Below are positions 12,635-26,238 of a DNA stretch of 64,000 nt, in pieces. Source of the DNA: Bradysia coprophila (lineage: Eukaryota; Arthropoda; Insecta; Diptera; Sciaridae); contig NC_050738.1 of the NCBI RefSeq assembly GCF_014529535.1, forward strand, positions 4,472,588 to 4,536,587, read 5' to 3'. Below the pieces are notes generated by a model. It was not told where the DNA came from, made no database searches, and saw nothing but the letters and a program-made list of their open reading frames with translations. The number at the start of each line of letters is the position of its first letter. Positions within the stretch are counted from its first letter, which is position 1. The position numbers were made by a program, and so were the translations under genes.

Positions 12635-14380
12635 ATGTCTCCATCACATTGCATCTTAATTCTGTTGGTAAGTTTTCTAACTGTGTGCACAGCCGACCGA
12701 CCTCCGATGGGTCTTCCAACAGCAAATGAAAAAAAGTCTACCAAGCTTCCACCATGCCAGTCATGCACAAAATTAGTGGAATCATTCAAAAAGGTAACAA
12801 CTCCATTCGTAGTCGTGGATCTATTTTCTAGTCAATTGCGTTCAATTAGGGAATGGAAAAGACTGAACGAGGAAAACATGAAGGGGGCGACGCTGCTTGG
12901 GAAGAACAAAGACTCGGCAGCTACAAGCGCAGTGAGGTTAGGCTAGTCGATATACAGGAAGGCTTGTGTAATGACATTATCGTCGGCCAGGATCAATGCC
13001 ATGCGTTAGCCGAGACAAATGAACATTTGTTGGAGGAATGGTGGTTTAAGGAACAAGGCGATACGGCCGGTAATTATTCGAGTGAATTTTGATTTCCATA
13101 GCTCGGGAAAGTGAACCATCTTTACCGTCGACATTTAGATATTTTCTCATGGCTGTGTATCGATCGATTACAAGTCTGCTGTCCACCGAACAAATACGGT
13201 CCGAATTGTGATGATTGCTCGGACTGTAACGGCAATGGCAAATGTAAAGGAAATGGTACAAGGTAAACGTCGCATTTCGGACTCCGTGATATTTTCATGC
13301 CAAGTAGTTACTTACTCTTTGAACGCTTACAGAAAAGGAAACGGAAAGTGTTCGTGTGACAAGGGATACAAGGGTGAATCGTGCAATGAATGCGAGACAG
13401 AATACTATGAATCATTCCGTGATGACACCAAACTGCTTTGTTCACGCTGTCACCATGCTTGCGACATTGGCGGATGTAATACGGCCGGTCCGAAGGGCTG
13501 TCGCGTTTGCAAACACGGTTGGTCAATGCAACCGGAATTGGGCGGATGTGTTGACATTGATGAGTGCGCCACGATTGAGAACACCTGTACAACAAATCAA
13601 TTTTGTGTGAACAGTGAGGGATCGTACAGTTGCTTGGGTATGAGAGAATCGCGTTGACCGCGGAATCGCACGAATAATTGGAAATATTTTTTTTCTTTTC
13701 TAGAATGTGATAAATCGTGCCTCGGTTGCAGTGGCGATGGTCCTGACCTGTGTGATAAATGTGCCGATGGATATGAGCTGCGCGATGGAATGTGTAAAGG
13801 TGAGTAGATTTGCAATCGATTTGTCGTCGTTAGTAAATCTATTGCTTTATCAAAAACTCCATTTTGCATGTTCCTTTCGTCGACTAATCGTGCAATTAGT
13901 CTTATGTTGCTTGAGAACAGAGTGACTGTAGGAGAAACGTTAGAACATTTGAGTTTTTTGTTTGTTTGCATGCCGCAACGTCAGCCTGATATATCTTCCC
14001 TATCTTCTTTTGTTTTCCGCTTTAATTTATTACAAGCAGCTTAGTGATTTATGTTGATCCCGGTCCGTTGTATACTGAATGTCATAGTCATACACTTTCA
14101 TGAAAGATCTCCCACATTCCGCATTTTTATATCAACAGACATGACAAACGAACGCCGTGAGAACTACGTAACATTCACACGATATCTCACTTATTTGGGA
14201 CTGTGCATTGCTACATGTGTCATTTTTCAAAGTTCTACATGGGCCGCTTCAGCAGTTGGCTTAGCTGTTGCACTGTATATATCGGTGTCTGAATACTGGT
14301 TGCACATGAATCCGTCGCCAACGGCCAACAATGGACCGCGACCGATCGAAGATCTGTTCAAAGGGGCTGAGATAGGCTAA
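12635..14380 (+). CDS. Creld: CRELD: cysteine-rich with EGF-like domains protein
   Basis: Six exons: 12635-12793, 12850-13069, 13139-13262, 13333-13637, 13704-13799, 14139-14380; all GT-AG and in frame, 381 aa. Residues 1-20 are a signal peptide. A CXXC motif (CQSC, 41-44) precedes the CRELD-specific block: AWEEQRLGSYKRSEVRL, then EEWWFKEQ (115-122), then IFSWLCIDRLQVCCP. Cys-rich EGF/furin-like repeats follow, including a calcium-binding EGF beginning DIDEC (242). The last exon encodes two hydrophobic segments (about 317-332 and 335-352). CRELD proteins are ER proteins; the C. elegans homologue acts as a disulfide isomerase in receptor assembly, and Creld is linked to ER-mitochondria function in flies. 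Exon 3 was started at 13139 rather than at the earlier AGs because only that joins GDTA to DIFSWLC as in the family. Confidence 0.93.
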
Positions 14381-16887
14381 ATTTCCCGTTTGAACCGATC
14401 AATTTTACGACGAAATCGAATGGTTTCGTTTCGTCTGCGACAGGGTTTTTAGAAATTGTGATTTTGTACTGTTTTTTCATTTCGTTAATTTATAGTTTAC
14501 ATACTACATGAGTGTGCGCGCCCGTGCGACCATATTAGGAACTCATATTTAACCGATTCGAATTTTCATCAATATAAAACGGCAAAATTGAATACATCCA
14601 GCAACTAAAATGCTACAGATTTTACGACGGAATCATTTATAATTTATCTACAATTCCAGATGTTGCTCGACTGTCCGAACCCGTAGAACCGTTGGACCAT
14701 TTAAGCGACGAACTTTAGCCAAATTTTATTTTTTAAGTTTCAAAAACGTGATATTTTCAGTTGTTTAAATTGTACACCTTCCTTATAGTCAATACAATAT
14801 TGTAATTATAGATTCTCCCGTTACCTTGCGTCCGGTCCGGTAGTTTTGTAATCGATAAGAAGTTGAGTGAGTTATAGGATAATCAAATAAAAATCGATCA
14901 ATTGGTACTGCCATCGAATTTAACGGTTTTTCCTTCGTTTTTTAATGGTTGGTTATGTCAAGACATTTGAGATGGGAAATGTGAAAACATTTTTTGTAAA
15001 TTGTGCGCCGTTGACCAATGAATCAAATCAATAAAGAAGAACTTTTCCATTCAAAATTTTGATGTTTTTCATAATTCTCTGATGAAATTGTAACTTTGGT
15101 CGTGACACTTCGGGGATTAAGTTGATTATGCACTGTATAGCTAAGCCGAAGACACACGAGGAATTGTAATCTTATATTCATCACATACTGAGCAATGGAG
15201 ACGCAAACGAGGAAAGAAGGACACATTGGAAAAACGACGTTCCGCTTCCTTTGGTCACGAGTGACACACATCTGGTCAACAGAGTTGTCATCAGCGGAGT
15301 CACTTATGAGTCCTTGGGCTAGGACACGAGTCATTTAATTTTCGAGTTTTTTAAGGTCAAAAATGTTTTCCACTTTTATCATTAGAACTATCAAGCACAG
15401 AAGCTGACTTTGACTTCACTCAAATATGTGGTATACAATGGACAGTGCTATAAATGACGATGAGACCGAGGCACACATTGAAGGACGTGACTAAGGACTA
15501 AAAAAAAATGGAATCGTACCTTGGATCAACCGCATTTAAATGAATTTCTATCAATTTCAAGTCAAATTTTCAAAAATCGACCGGTTATATCAACGTCAAT
15601 TTATCAATCCCATTTCTAATTGACCTCTTCAAGCTGCTACAGTCGCCAGACGTCTAATTCTAACCGTAACTTTCAATCTTATAAGATTTTGCATCGAAAT
15701 TATTTGATTATCAGTGTCCGCCACAAGTAATTAATCGAAAGTTCAAAGTTTTTTCGGTTTTTTCGGTAGGAGAATAGTTGAAATCAGAGCCTTTGACTGG
15801 CACATTCATTTACCGAATTGACTGAAATTTACCGAATTTATGTTTCGATAAATTCAATATCGATACAGGCGGTCTCTTTGCTTATTCCATGTGCAACGTC
15901 ACGAAATTTACGTGGATTTATGTGGATATCGCATGTGGAATGAATTAACAACAATTGGACTGTAATCGTTAAACATTTTACTACTCACAGAGTAGCTTGT
16001 GTGGCTAGTGTGAGGTGATCAAAAACCGAAAACATTACCTCTTCTTATGGGAATTTCTCGAAGTCCACGAAACTTACATGGTCGTGTGGGGTGTCATTAG
16101 AAAGGTAATTTTATGTTGTTTCAGGGAAATTATGGTCTTATGGGGGATCGGAAGGATCTACGATGAAATATGAGAAGTTGAAGTGTTGAAGTGCTTATCT
16201 TTCATCGAAGATGCTTCCAAACCCCCATAATACTTTCCCTGAAACAACATAGAATTACCTTTCTAATGCACACAAGCTTCGAAGATTTTTTTTTGAAAGT
16301 GGTTTTAGCTTCTAGGGTCGAATATCTTTCTGAGACAAGAAAAAAAATTCCACTGGCAAATGCGTCCGATTTCGGTCGGCTGTTTTTCAAAAGAATCTTT
16401 CACACCGTAAATTTCAGAAAATTTGGTAAATGAATGTACTAATACTGATGGATTGGCAGTACACTACACTGCATTTCATCTATACCTCTTTGGTGTTGAT
16501 AATGATTCTCAAGGAAATTGAAATGGTTCATGCACAAAAAATACAGACCGTGCGTATCACTTACGAATTTATTGATGCTTTGCACAAAAATAATTTAACA
16601 AAATAAACATTTTCTCTGTGGTTTTTGTATCCAATTTACCTAAAACTATAACACAAACTGAAAGGAACTTCTGCGAATACCATAAATTACCACAGCACCT
16701 TCATGCTGCCAACAAAGTTTAACAAAAAATACAACAAAATTGTACCAAAACTGTGCGTAAGAATCAACTTAAAAACCACCAATCAACCAAAAACAGCGAT
16801 AATGGCCACCCAGTAAATCGAACTTTCACATTCACTCATCAACGTCACATCGTCCCCCTATCCCAATAATAATACGCAAAATACAAG
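14381..16887. other. Convergent gap between Creld and the Na+/H+ exchanger
   Basis: Creld (+) and the exchanger (-) converge here. AATAAA sites at about 14888 and 15032 are plausible Creld poly(A) signals; TTTATT near 16568 is the same for the exchanger on minus. The rest holds a foldback repeat (16095-16268) inside a longer repeat copy (to about 16430) and no supported gene. Confidence 0.6.
16095..16430. repeat. Foldback repeat, relative of the 45900-46273 element
   Basis: 16095-16268 folds on itself: CATTAGAAAGGTAATT and TTGTTTCAGGGAAA at the left are the complement of the right side, with a loop near 16180. From about 16350 to 16415 it matches the right terminal repeat of 45900-46273 (GCGTCCGATTTC, TGTTTTTCAAAAGAATC). 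Confidence 0.6.
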
Positions 16888-18932
16888 TTAAGTATTGGCA
16901 CACAAGTTCTTCTGACTAGACGACCTCGACACTGATGTCGATGCGGATGCTTCAGACGCCGGCCTATCATCCTCATCGTCGGTATGTTCCTCCGGCGATA
17001 TTCGTATGGCCTGGTACCATTTGTTCGTTAAATCAGTCATTTGACTCTTACAGTCATGCAATTCTTGTGTCGTAAATCGTCTGGTGAAAAATGGCGTAAA
17101 ATATTTCCTATCTAAGCGGGCAAAGCCACCAAGCTTTGATTGAGCAAAACTGACTTCATCTTCTTCGGTTAGCTCCGACAAATGTTCGGAATCAATGGCA
17201 TGTCCCCACTCACGGGTCTTACTGAGCGAAACGGAATTTTCACGTCGACGGCCACGCACTTTCTTGTGCGGTTTCTTCACTTTCTTGCTGGGGGACAAAT
17301 ACTTGAGCAGAGGCATGGTACTGCCGCCGAGGACCAATGTCGTGAACAATACGATGATCAGTGTGGTTGTGATCATGACTCGCCGACTTTCCTCGCTTGA
17401 TAACTCCAAATGCAATGACAGTGCATACGAAATGGCGCCACGCAGTCCAGAGAACCTAAACAAGTTTTCGAAATTTATGAAAAATTGTTCCTCGGCTCAG
17501 CAGTTTGTTATATTAAATACGTACCACATGATGAACTGCATCTTGTTGGTGATTTTGTGTTCCCGGAACTTATTGACCATATACGCCAATGGGAAAATAT
17601 TGCACGCACGTCCAATCAGGCATAGAATCAACGACCAAATGACCAAAGCAATTTCGCAGCGATGATTAAACGAAAATATGGCCAGACCAAGGTAGGCAAA
17701 TACGCAGGTCTCGCAGATGAACGCAAACGTTCGCATCGTTTGTTGCATCGTTATTTGTGTGACTGTCGATAGATTGAAATGGGTGTAGTGCGACATGACG
17801 ATTCCACAAAATAATATCGCCATAATTCCGGACAATCGAATCCCTTCGGCCAACACGTACGGAGCGTAGGTGAACACCAACATAATGCCGAATTCCAACG
17901 ACGGATGCTTCCGTAAATCGATGTGTTTCAACAGCAATGCACTGATCAGGGCAAATACTACACCGATGCCGGCCGAGGCGAAAAACATTGTGAAAAACGT
18001 ACTCAAGGCGGATATAATTGCCTCGCCTGTGCCAGCATGTTTCAGAGACGGTGTGCTGGTCATGGTTGTTGTAAGTACAATGGATACTGCGTCGTTCAAA
18101 ATACTTTCGCCAAAAACCAACATGTTCAAAATCGGATCTACGTCCAATGCATGAAAGATGGCAACAGTTGCCACTGGATCGACAGCACTAATTAAACTGC
18201 CGAACGCAAACGATTCAACAAAATTCAATTTGTATGCAACGTCCGCCAGCCCAAGAATGTAAATGCCACTGCCAATGACCAAGGCAGAAATGGTCGTTCC
18301 AATGATCGCAAACACCAAAATCGATCCGATGTTTTGGAAAAAGTTGCCCTTGTGCAAATTGTAGCCCGATTCGAATATGATGGGCGGTAGGAGTACCAAG
18401 AAGAACGCTGTCGGCGAAAACACTTCTTCTCTTTTCCAATTGGCAATATTTTGGTCCGACAACAAATTGATCAACAGGCCAATCAAAGCTCCCAGGAACA
18501 CAACGACAATGGATTCCGGCAGGTATTGGAAACCAGTTTGCAACATCAAATGAATGAGTAGAATGCCTGCGAAAGACATTGAACATTGAATGGTGCGCTT
18601 AGTATTGGACACATAAAATGAGCGGAAAGAGGTGTCTTACCTAGAGCAATCACACACAGCACAAAGAATATTGCCATGGAATTGTTATGTTCTTGTTGGA
18701 CGGCATTTGAATTCGGTAGCGGTGCATTGGTGGTTGATGTAGTCTCATTTTTCGACACAACTTTTACTATTTCTGACGGCTCCTCTTGCAGCTGTGGTAT
18801 TGTCGTAATATTCACATCTGGTTCAGATGATGATTTGGGGCTCAGATCGTTGGGTGCAGCCGAACTTGACTCACCATATGCACCATAAAAAATGCAAAGT
18901 AAAACTAGAATTGTGACCTTGAGTGAGTTCAT
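16888..18932 (-). CDS. SLC9A8: Sodium/hydrogen exchanger, NHE8 (SLC9A8) type
   Basis: Three exons, 18641-18932, 17525-18566 and 16888-17455, with introns of 74 and 69 nt; 633 aa. Residues 1-20 look like a cleavable signal, followed by a Ser/Asn-rich luminal stretch and then about a dozen membrane segments. Exchanger hallmarks: FFLVLLPPIIFESGY (152-166, inhibitor-site helix), DPVATVAIF (227-235), FGESILNDAV (249-258, transport-site Asp) and FSGLRGA (446-452). The tail has SEHLSELTEEDE and FFTRRFTTQELHD, the signature of NHE8 rather than plasma-membrane NHE1-5. NHE8 exchanges Na+ or K+ for H+ at Golgi, endosomal and apical membranes; the fly orthologue is, as I recall, the gene named Nhe1. The splice sites chosen restore IALG-ILLIHLM and IMW-FSGLRG exactly as in the family. 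All key residues are present. Confidence 0.95.
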
Positions 18933-20490
18933 TTTTGGTAGTTTTACACGATTTCTTTTTGTTCTAGGTCCGTAACACTTTGATTACTTTCAACGTAAGC
19001 TATTTGCCATGACTTATAGACCGCTTATCATTATTATTGCGGGTGATAAATGTTTTAATTACGCGGAGCAAATATGCGTTGTTGTGATTTGTCAGTTTTC
19101 TTCTCTGTAAGTTTGACACATGACAACATCAGCTGATTCTGCGTTGATATGTCACAAAAAACCGCAGACTTTTTGGTTTGAATATTTCCGTCGATTCAAA
19201 AATATATAAATAAGCGGAAATGGTTACAAAAATAGCTTTTCATGTCTTGTCTTATGCAAACATTTTAGAATTTTTCACGTTAATTAGGACCTCAGCATGG
19301 ATAGTTATTTGTGTACCGGTTTTGGACGATTGTTTTTTTTGGGCAATTTCTCGAATTGTACAATCGAAATCTACCGTGCCAAACGGGAACACATATAATT
19401 TTTCATGAAAAGGGCCAGAAACCCGAGAAAAAATCCAAAATTGCCCTCATTTTCGGCCCTTAAGCATGAAAAAATTGTATACGCATCTGTCGTGGACGGT
19501 AGATTTAAGGCAACTTCGCGAATCGTAGCCCGAACCAAGTTAGATATATGGGAGGAGTTAATGCCAACCGAATCAGACCCGAACCAGGTGGCACGAAAGT
19601 TCGATAGAACAGCCATCTCTCGCTTTCTTTAAAGACACAATATTTTGTGAAACACAAGCAAATTTAAAAGAAGGTGTTATTAGCATCGAACTAATGTTTT
19701 AGGCAGTGCTTCTGAATGGCATTACCTCCGCCCATATATTTAGCTTGGACAACGAAGTGAGGACGACAAGCAAAATTTAATACGTTAATAACTATGGCCA
19801 ATGCTTATCGCAACCGCGTGACATTAGTCAAACAACACAGCATAAATTTCTTAGGTCCACTTGATTATTCTGACAATTAGTAGCGATATACTGAAGGAAT
19901 GTGCTATTTTGGTACCAACAGAATTTAGAATAAACTGTTATTTGACTAACGGCACCCGAGTGCGATTAGTCACTTCGAATAACTATATGCACAAAAATAG
20001 AGTTTTCATATGAATTTGTTGACCCGAGGCGTAGCCGAGGTCAATACAATAAACACACGAAAACGAGACTTTAACCCGATTTATTTACAGTTTTCGATCA
20101 TGTAGCATATTGAAATTCGCTCTGGAAGATGCGGGAAAAGGCAATAAAAACGCATATGATTCAATTCGGTACAATTAGGCCGTGTCACCGCACATTCTTC
20201 AAAAGAATTAAAAATTCTCAAATAAGTTGACATTTTTAGTCCGAACATTTCTTACAACAAACTTGATGTACGCCAAATTTTCCAGTAGTTCAACAAACTA
20301 ATCCGCGCCGAGTTAATACTACAAAATACGAATACAATACACAATTTTCGACTTGAATTGCCAAACAAAAACAAATTGTCAATATAATAGCATTACAGTT
20401 GATCGCTAACAAAAATTGAATAAACACAACACTGTCCTACAAGTTCCCTATACTAATTTTAACTGAAAGCCAGACTTCCACTTCCCAAGG

Positions 20491-20666
20491 CTGTATACTT
20501 TAGGGAGGTCACGCAGATCACCATTTTATTAGATACGCGGGAACACACCTTTTCCATACAAACAAATCCACCAAAATTGAATTTGTATGGCGTGGTGAAT
20601 TTTTTTTATAAAACGTGGTGTGTAACCCGCGTATCGGCATCTGCGTGACCTCCCCAAAGTATACAG
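20491..20666. repeat. MITE with near-perfect terminal inverted repeats
   Basis: Left end CTGTATACTTTAGGGAGGTC and right end GACCTCCCCAAAGTATACAG; pairing extends to ACGCAGAT / ATCTGCGT. Further internal complementarity (ATACGCGGG / CCCGCGTAT). About 176 bp. The flanks are similar on both sides (CCACTTCCCAAGG left, CCACTTCCAAGG right), which may be a long imperfect duplication. Confidence 0.75.
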
Positions 20667-22384
20667 TCTTGCCACTTCCAAGGTCTTTAGGCAATATACC
20701 TTGAGATTTGCATATTTTTAGGGAACATGCAAAAGTTCTTCACATCAGGCTATTGAACCCTCTAAAATCTAATTTTAAGTCGCTAGAATAACTCCATCAA
20801 TCTAAATGTGATACTAATAATTTATGTGTTTCACTAAGTCCTGGGAGCGATTTTGAAGACATGGACCTGATCTTTTTTGGGCTTAACAGCGCACTTTGGT
20901 ATTAATTCTCAAAAATCGTTCACAATAATAAATGGATCTGATAATGGATAACGACTACATGGTCTACATTTTCCTATCAATTAAATTTTCAAATATTCTG
21001 CTACAATCTAACTACTATACAAACTAATTTCCATTAAACATATTTTCTTTGGATCAATGCCCACAAAAACCCACAAAAAATTCCACTTAGTGATTACATA
21101 TTAACTAACTAGTTGTTGATAGGTGAACGTCTGCGGTAACTAAAAATTCTATCAAACATATCCGACTGTGAGATTTATGAAAATAGAGGGAAAAAACGTT
21201 TTTTGACGTAATTTTATTGACTGTATGGACTGTATCATCAGATGTAAATCATCTCATTCATAAATTTTAGTTATCATGGATGTCAGACACACAAACAATT
21301 TTTTTTTTTGGTTCGTATCAATTCTACATCCAAAACTGTTTACAGGCAAAAGGTTCAGCTAATAAGTTCGTTGAATGATGATCGTCTTGACAACTCATTA
21401 GATCTTGACAACTCAATAGTATAAATACCGAGGCAAAGGCATGTTGTTGACAAGCTCTTTGCATTCAATTATCGTAGCTGAACGAGTTACTTGAATTTCG
21501 CTAATCACAAAACTTCTTGAAATTGTTAACGAAAAAGTCAAGGGTTAAGTTCAGGAAATTTGAAGGATGAGGCTTTTCCCAAGATAGACACGAAAATATG
21601 TTCGAAACACCAACGTGCTAATGTTATTCATGCTAAACAAATACAGTCGAGATGAGAATCTCATATTGAGATAATAATTGAAATTGAATTTTAGAACACC
21701 TTTCAACTTTTTGACTTTTCACTCCTCGAATCATAATAATAATAAAATAATATATGAACAGTCGAGTACAGTGCGCACTCAGTGGTGTTAGTGCTAACGT
21801 CAATTATTGCGATTATTTCCGCTCTTGACCTATGACATAACCAAAAAATAACTTATCTTTTACAGCAGTGACATTACATATATTATTAGGCATTTTAAAA
21901 TTAGATGAAATAAAATAAAATAAAATGTTTTGCTTTTCGTTTACAATAGACAAAATACCACGATCGTTTTCTTGATAAGTGGTATTGCTTTAAAATAAGC
22001 TTTTTATGTTCGTTGAGCTAAACATCCGCTTCTGGTTATGGGTACGTTAATACTAGCGACAACACGTTACACAAATCACGTTTCTGATTGTTCAGAGTCA
22101 GATTGTTGAATTTCTTCTTGATTCGATCGTTTTGATATCGTCAATCTCTCAGTATTATATTTAAGGTTCTAACCATTCTTCAGGGTTTTGTTCTTCGATA
22201 ACGTTGTGGCTTTGACATTTAAGCACGAGACTCAGTCGAACAATGAAAGCTCCTACAACTAGCTATTGTTGCAAAGTTATCGGATTCCAACTGAAGTGAT
22301 GAAAATCTTTGTGACATTTTAAGGGTGAGTCTACCTGTCAGTTCTCTCTTACAAGTTGAGAAATTTAAAATGACTTATGCTATA

Positions 22385-22542
22385 CACGAGACATTGAAAA
22401 CACGATTTGGTCCTTGTCGTCCTAGTTTTCATTGACAGTTGCAGCAATCCCGACTATCGATTGAAAAATTCCTAACTTCATTTGACAGTTATGACCTTTC
22501 GTCATGAAAACTAGGACCAAAACGTGTTTTTAAAGTGTCGTG
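22385..22542. repeat. Foldback repeat
   Basis: Left arm CACGAGACATTGAAAACACG then TTTGGTCC and CCTAGTTTTCAT; the right arm is the complement (ATGAAAACTAGGACCAAAAC, GTGTTTTTAAAGTGTCGTG). Non-coding. Confidence 0.6.
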
Positions 22543-22785
22543 AGTGTTAAGAACGACTCACACTGGTTTTCTAAAATTTACCCTTCACGAAAAAAACCTT
22601 CCCTTCGACTAAAAATCGATAATTAGGGTGATTGTTTTGTTTATTGAATGATTGTTTTCACAGTATTGACCTTTATAACGAAATTTATCACGATTAGAAA
22701 ACGTTCAGAATTTATTGATGTTTTGCAGAGTATAGTTGATTGTAGAGTAGATCAGAACTTCGATTAAATTGTGAACTTAAAAATT

Positions 22786-23100
22786 TCATTGACTTATGCT
22801 TTTCAATAGACTGTTATGATCAGAGCGAGAAAACCAAAGACTAGTTATTATAACTTGCCTTGGGGTACTTGTCAAAGTATTTACTTCTCTTTCAACGTGG
22901 TTCGTTGAGGGCGAGAGGACAGAAGACCAGTCTATTATAACTTGCCTTGGGGCACTTGTCAAAATATCTTCTTCTCTTTCATCATAACAAGAAACAAGAA
23001 ACATATTTAGTACAGTGACATTGTTTTCATTTGTTGTGCTGAAAGTGATTCCGAAAGTGCGAGTACTTAGTATACTTAAAAAAACAAACAATCGATACAC
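22786..23100 (-). CDS. Possible secreted peptide with two 29-residue repeats
   Basis: An ATG-to-stop frame of 104 codons. Residues 1-17 (MYRLFVFLSILSTRTFG) fit a signal peptide. The rest contains two in-phase repeats 29 residues apart, with cores LTSAPRQVII and LTSTPRQVII, from an imperfect 87-bp tandem duplication (about 22824-22990). One nucleotide insertion/deletion pair inside the repeat is compensated, so the frame stays open. No family recognised. It could equally be a chance frame through duplicated non-coding DNA. Confidence 0.3.
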   Translation of the reverse strand: MYRLFVFLSILSTRTFGITFSTTNENNVTVLNMFLVSCYDEREEDILTSAPRQVIIDWSSVLSPSTNHVEREVNTLTSTPRQVIITSLWFSRSDHNSLLKSISQ

Positions 23101-25965
23101 ATTTTCAAGGTTATCGCAGACTGACGTGAGTGCAAGTAATAATAATATTAAGAAACATTTGTCTTGCTAATTACTGAAAATGGCACACTTAACGTCAGGT
23201 GACATGACATTTTAATTGTTTTATTTCAGAAATCGCAACTAATTCGTTTATACTAAAACCACGTCACATTAACAAAAGTAGGACGAATATTTGTTTATCA
23301 ATTTATTGAATGGGAATAATTAAGTTTGTTTTGTAAAATGATTCGATCAGTGAGTTATTGTTGTTCATATACGTCACAACGGCACAAAGAATTTGATCAA
23401 CAGTCTGACTACCTCCCCCTGGTGAAAATGAAAGTCTCAAAGGTTCGGAAACCGTATACTCACGTCTCAAAAGACAATAAATTTGAGATCGTAAGTATAC
23501 GATTGTCGAACTTTGAAGACCTTTATTTTCAACAGAGCCCTTTTAATCATTAAGACATTAATAGAAATAAAATTGATTTCCCATCGAGTGGTGCCTTGGA
23601 ACATGGTCCAAGCAAGGATGATACAAGAGATAGAAGTGAGGTTATGTGTTGCTAGAAATACTGATCCAAAACCCCCGTGCGTCTTTCTAAAGATGTCAGG
23701 TAAAAAATCCAGATATTGATTGCGATATGTATCAGAAATTGAAGTATATGGTCTTCTTCGACCGAGAGAAGGGCGGTAAAATTTTCGAAAATGTTGTTTA
23801 AGAACGCACTTGAAGGGAGTATTGTTTGTTTTTCGAGTCTCGTAGTTCTTTTTATTCCTAGTCCAGATAATTTTCCGACTAAAACGATTACAGCGAGAAA
23901 AAAACGTTAAGGTTTCTTTGAAAAATAAACTTTTTTGTTGGTGGTGGTGGAGATAATGATTAGAAATCATATTCCTATCATTGTTATGTCGACATTGAAT
24001 GAAAGGCCCCCAAAATGATTGTGTTTTGCACGTAATACTTTAGCTAGCTAGCACGGATGTAGCTTCATGTGTGCGTTATCAGTCTACAACACATACACCG
24101 CATTCAGTTGCGAATTATTATTTAATAGAAGTTGAGAAAGAATGCAAATTGAATTCATTCAGTATTCAGAAGTTAACGTGTAAACAGCTACACTTTTACC
24201 ATTTTTACTGTTAAATTGTGATCAAATTTTCTGTTTAATTTTCAAAATATCCAGTGAACTGCGCAAGAAAGCAACTGATTTTGCTAATAAAGGTTTTAAA
24301 TTTTTGTGTGATTTTCGTGCAAGCCATTCTATAAATTGCATAACCTCACAACCATCGATTGATATTTTCATGAAATAAATTAAATCTACCTGAAAACAAA
24401 TTTAAATGTTGGCTTAGGTTTTCCCTTTTCAAGTAGCTCTTCGAGTTTTCAATCTGTGAGTGATTTTGTTTCAAGTGTGCTTCCAATTCAAATTTAAACG
24501 TTACAATAGATTTTAACGAACGTTTCTTGACAGAGGCCGAACCATATGTAAGTGTAGTCCATTTTCAGTTAGAAAGACTTAAACTTTTGCGCACTTATGG
24601 CGTGATTTTACTTGCATTACATAACGTAGCCAGTAATCGTTGATTTTGGTATTGCATTCACTGATAGCTCAATTTAAAAGAAAGAATCAAACCAAAATGT
24701 CAGGTCAACGAAACTTTCGTTGTAGATTATTGGCTTTGCAGTGATTTTTCGAGTTTAGTACTACACTCCTTGGAACTCGTCGCTCACTTCAAAAACCATT
24801 TCAGCCATTGCGCATTCAGGTTTTCATATACTATGTAAATAGATGCAAAACAAAGACTACTCTTTGTTTAGTCAATTTAAGGGGTAAATCATTATGGTTC
24901 GTAAAGTTCGTAAGTATGGAAATTTCGTTGACTTTCGACAGTTCTTCCATATATTTTATGTCAAGAGTCTACGAAATCGCCAAAATGGTTTACCCCTGTT
25001 GTTTCAATCAAAATTGTGAGGTTTTGTAGATTAATTTCATTACAGTCATAACTATAGATTTTAAACATTTTTGAAATTGAATTACGAAAAAACAACCACA
25101 AAGGAAAAATATCAATTGACCTCTGCGAAATGCGCGACACGCTTTTTTGCCAAAAACATTGATATCACCACATTGAAACGAAAATAAAATTAAAAATTTA
25201 TCAATATTGAACTAGTACCTACACGCTCTAATATTATCAGAATTTAAAATTTTTTGTATTCATTTTATTTGATGTAAACAACATGATGTTCCGTCGTTGT
25301 GATTGTTTAACATTTAAAACGCGTGATCCAATAACGGTACTGAATTTGTTTTTGTTGTTGTTGACGATTTGAAAAAAGAGGAAACAAAAAATCACTTGCC
25401 TTCATATCGTCACGCGAATAACAATTTTCATGTACGAAATATTCATTTCTCTATCGATTCGTTAGTTATGACACCGAGTGTGACAATACACATTGTATGC
25501 CTAGAAAAGGATTTATCAGTCGGATGCATACAAACGTCTTTCTCAATACTACGGTCATTGAGTTGAGAAAATGTTATAATTTGATTGGAAAACAGAACTT
25601 TGTATCAACTTTCTTGTAATTCTGCGTCATACAGAAAGACTGTGTTGCCGCGATTTTAATTAACCGTAGATGTACCCTACTTACTCTGTAACACTACCCT
25701 CGAGTATGCGTAGAGGCCATTGCTACACATTCATTGATACCGATACAGGAACACGACAAGAGTGTTATGACCACTTTTCTGAACAAATTCCGTTTTATTG
25801 AGTTACTTTTTAATGAAAATCATTGAAACACTCGATTGGTGCCGGAAATGTTTAAATTTGCTTGAAGTACGCGTCATTTGTGTTCGATCGGGTTGAACAT
25901 CGCGAACATCGCACACACCTCCAGACATAAACTATAATAAAGTACGCAACACAACCGGTAGATAC

Positions 25966-25987
25966 CACGTGACAGAAGGTTATAAAT
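25966..25987 (+). promoter_or_regulatory. Candidate Sam-S core promoter
   Basis: A CACGTG E-box (25966-25971) sits just upstream of TATAAAT (25981-25987), 250 nt before the Sam-S ATG. A TATA box would place the start site near 26010 and give a 5' leader of about 230 nt. The assignment is from spacing and motifs only. Confidence 0.4.
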
Positions 25988-26238
25988 TCGAAGTTTTCCA
26001 ATTTACGAGGTCTCTTTTCCACAAACGACAGACGGGGCAGTACAAGAATATTGAAATTATTGTGAAGTTTTTCGTTTTATATTTTAATTGTTAATCTCAT
26101 TACATTATTGCTGAATCAGTACGGTAATTAGCAATTCGACTTTGTGTTGTTGCATAGAAATCATCAATTTGGTGGAAAACAGAATTCAATTCGAGCAATC
26201 TACACTCGAACAAAATTAAAACAAAAATATTGGAAAAA

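Larger units (their letters stand above)
18933..25960. other. Intergenic, 7 kb, repeats and AT-rich DNA
   Basis: Lies between divergent genes (exchanger minus, Sam-S plus). Contains an inverted-repeat element (20491-20666), a foldback (22385-22542) and an 87-bp tandem duplication within a possible secreted ORF (22786-23100). Other frames are short and unsupported. Confidence 0.55.

Noticed and set aside
13097-13138. Earlier acceptor sites for Creld exon 3 (CCATAG at 13100, GGGAAAG at 13110)
   Set aside because: CCATAG puts the next exon out of frame; GGGAAAG keeps frame but inserts about ten residues between the conserved WWFKEQ and DIFSWLC blocks. TTTAG at 13138 restores family spacing.
19405-19632. 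75-codon plus-strand frame (MKRARNPRKN...) overlapping an 81-codon minus frame
   Set aside because: Composition is fairly protein-like, but both strands are open across the same span, I recognise no family, and there is no promoter or exon context.
23467-23970. 167-codon minus-strand frame
   Set aside because: Composition is Lys/Asn/Arg-rich without domain features; a plus-strand frame overlaps it, and no homology is recognisable.
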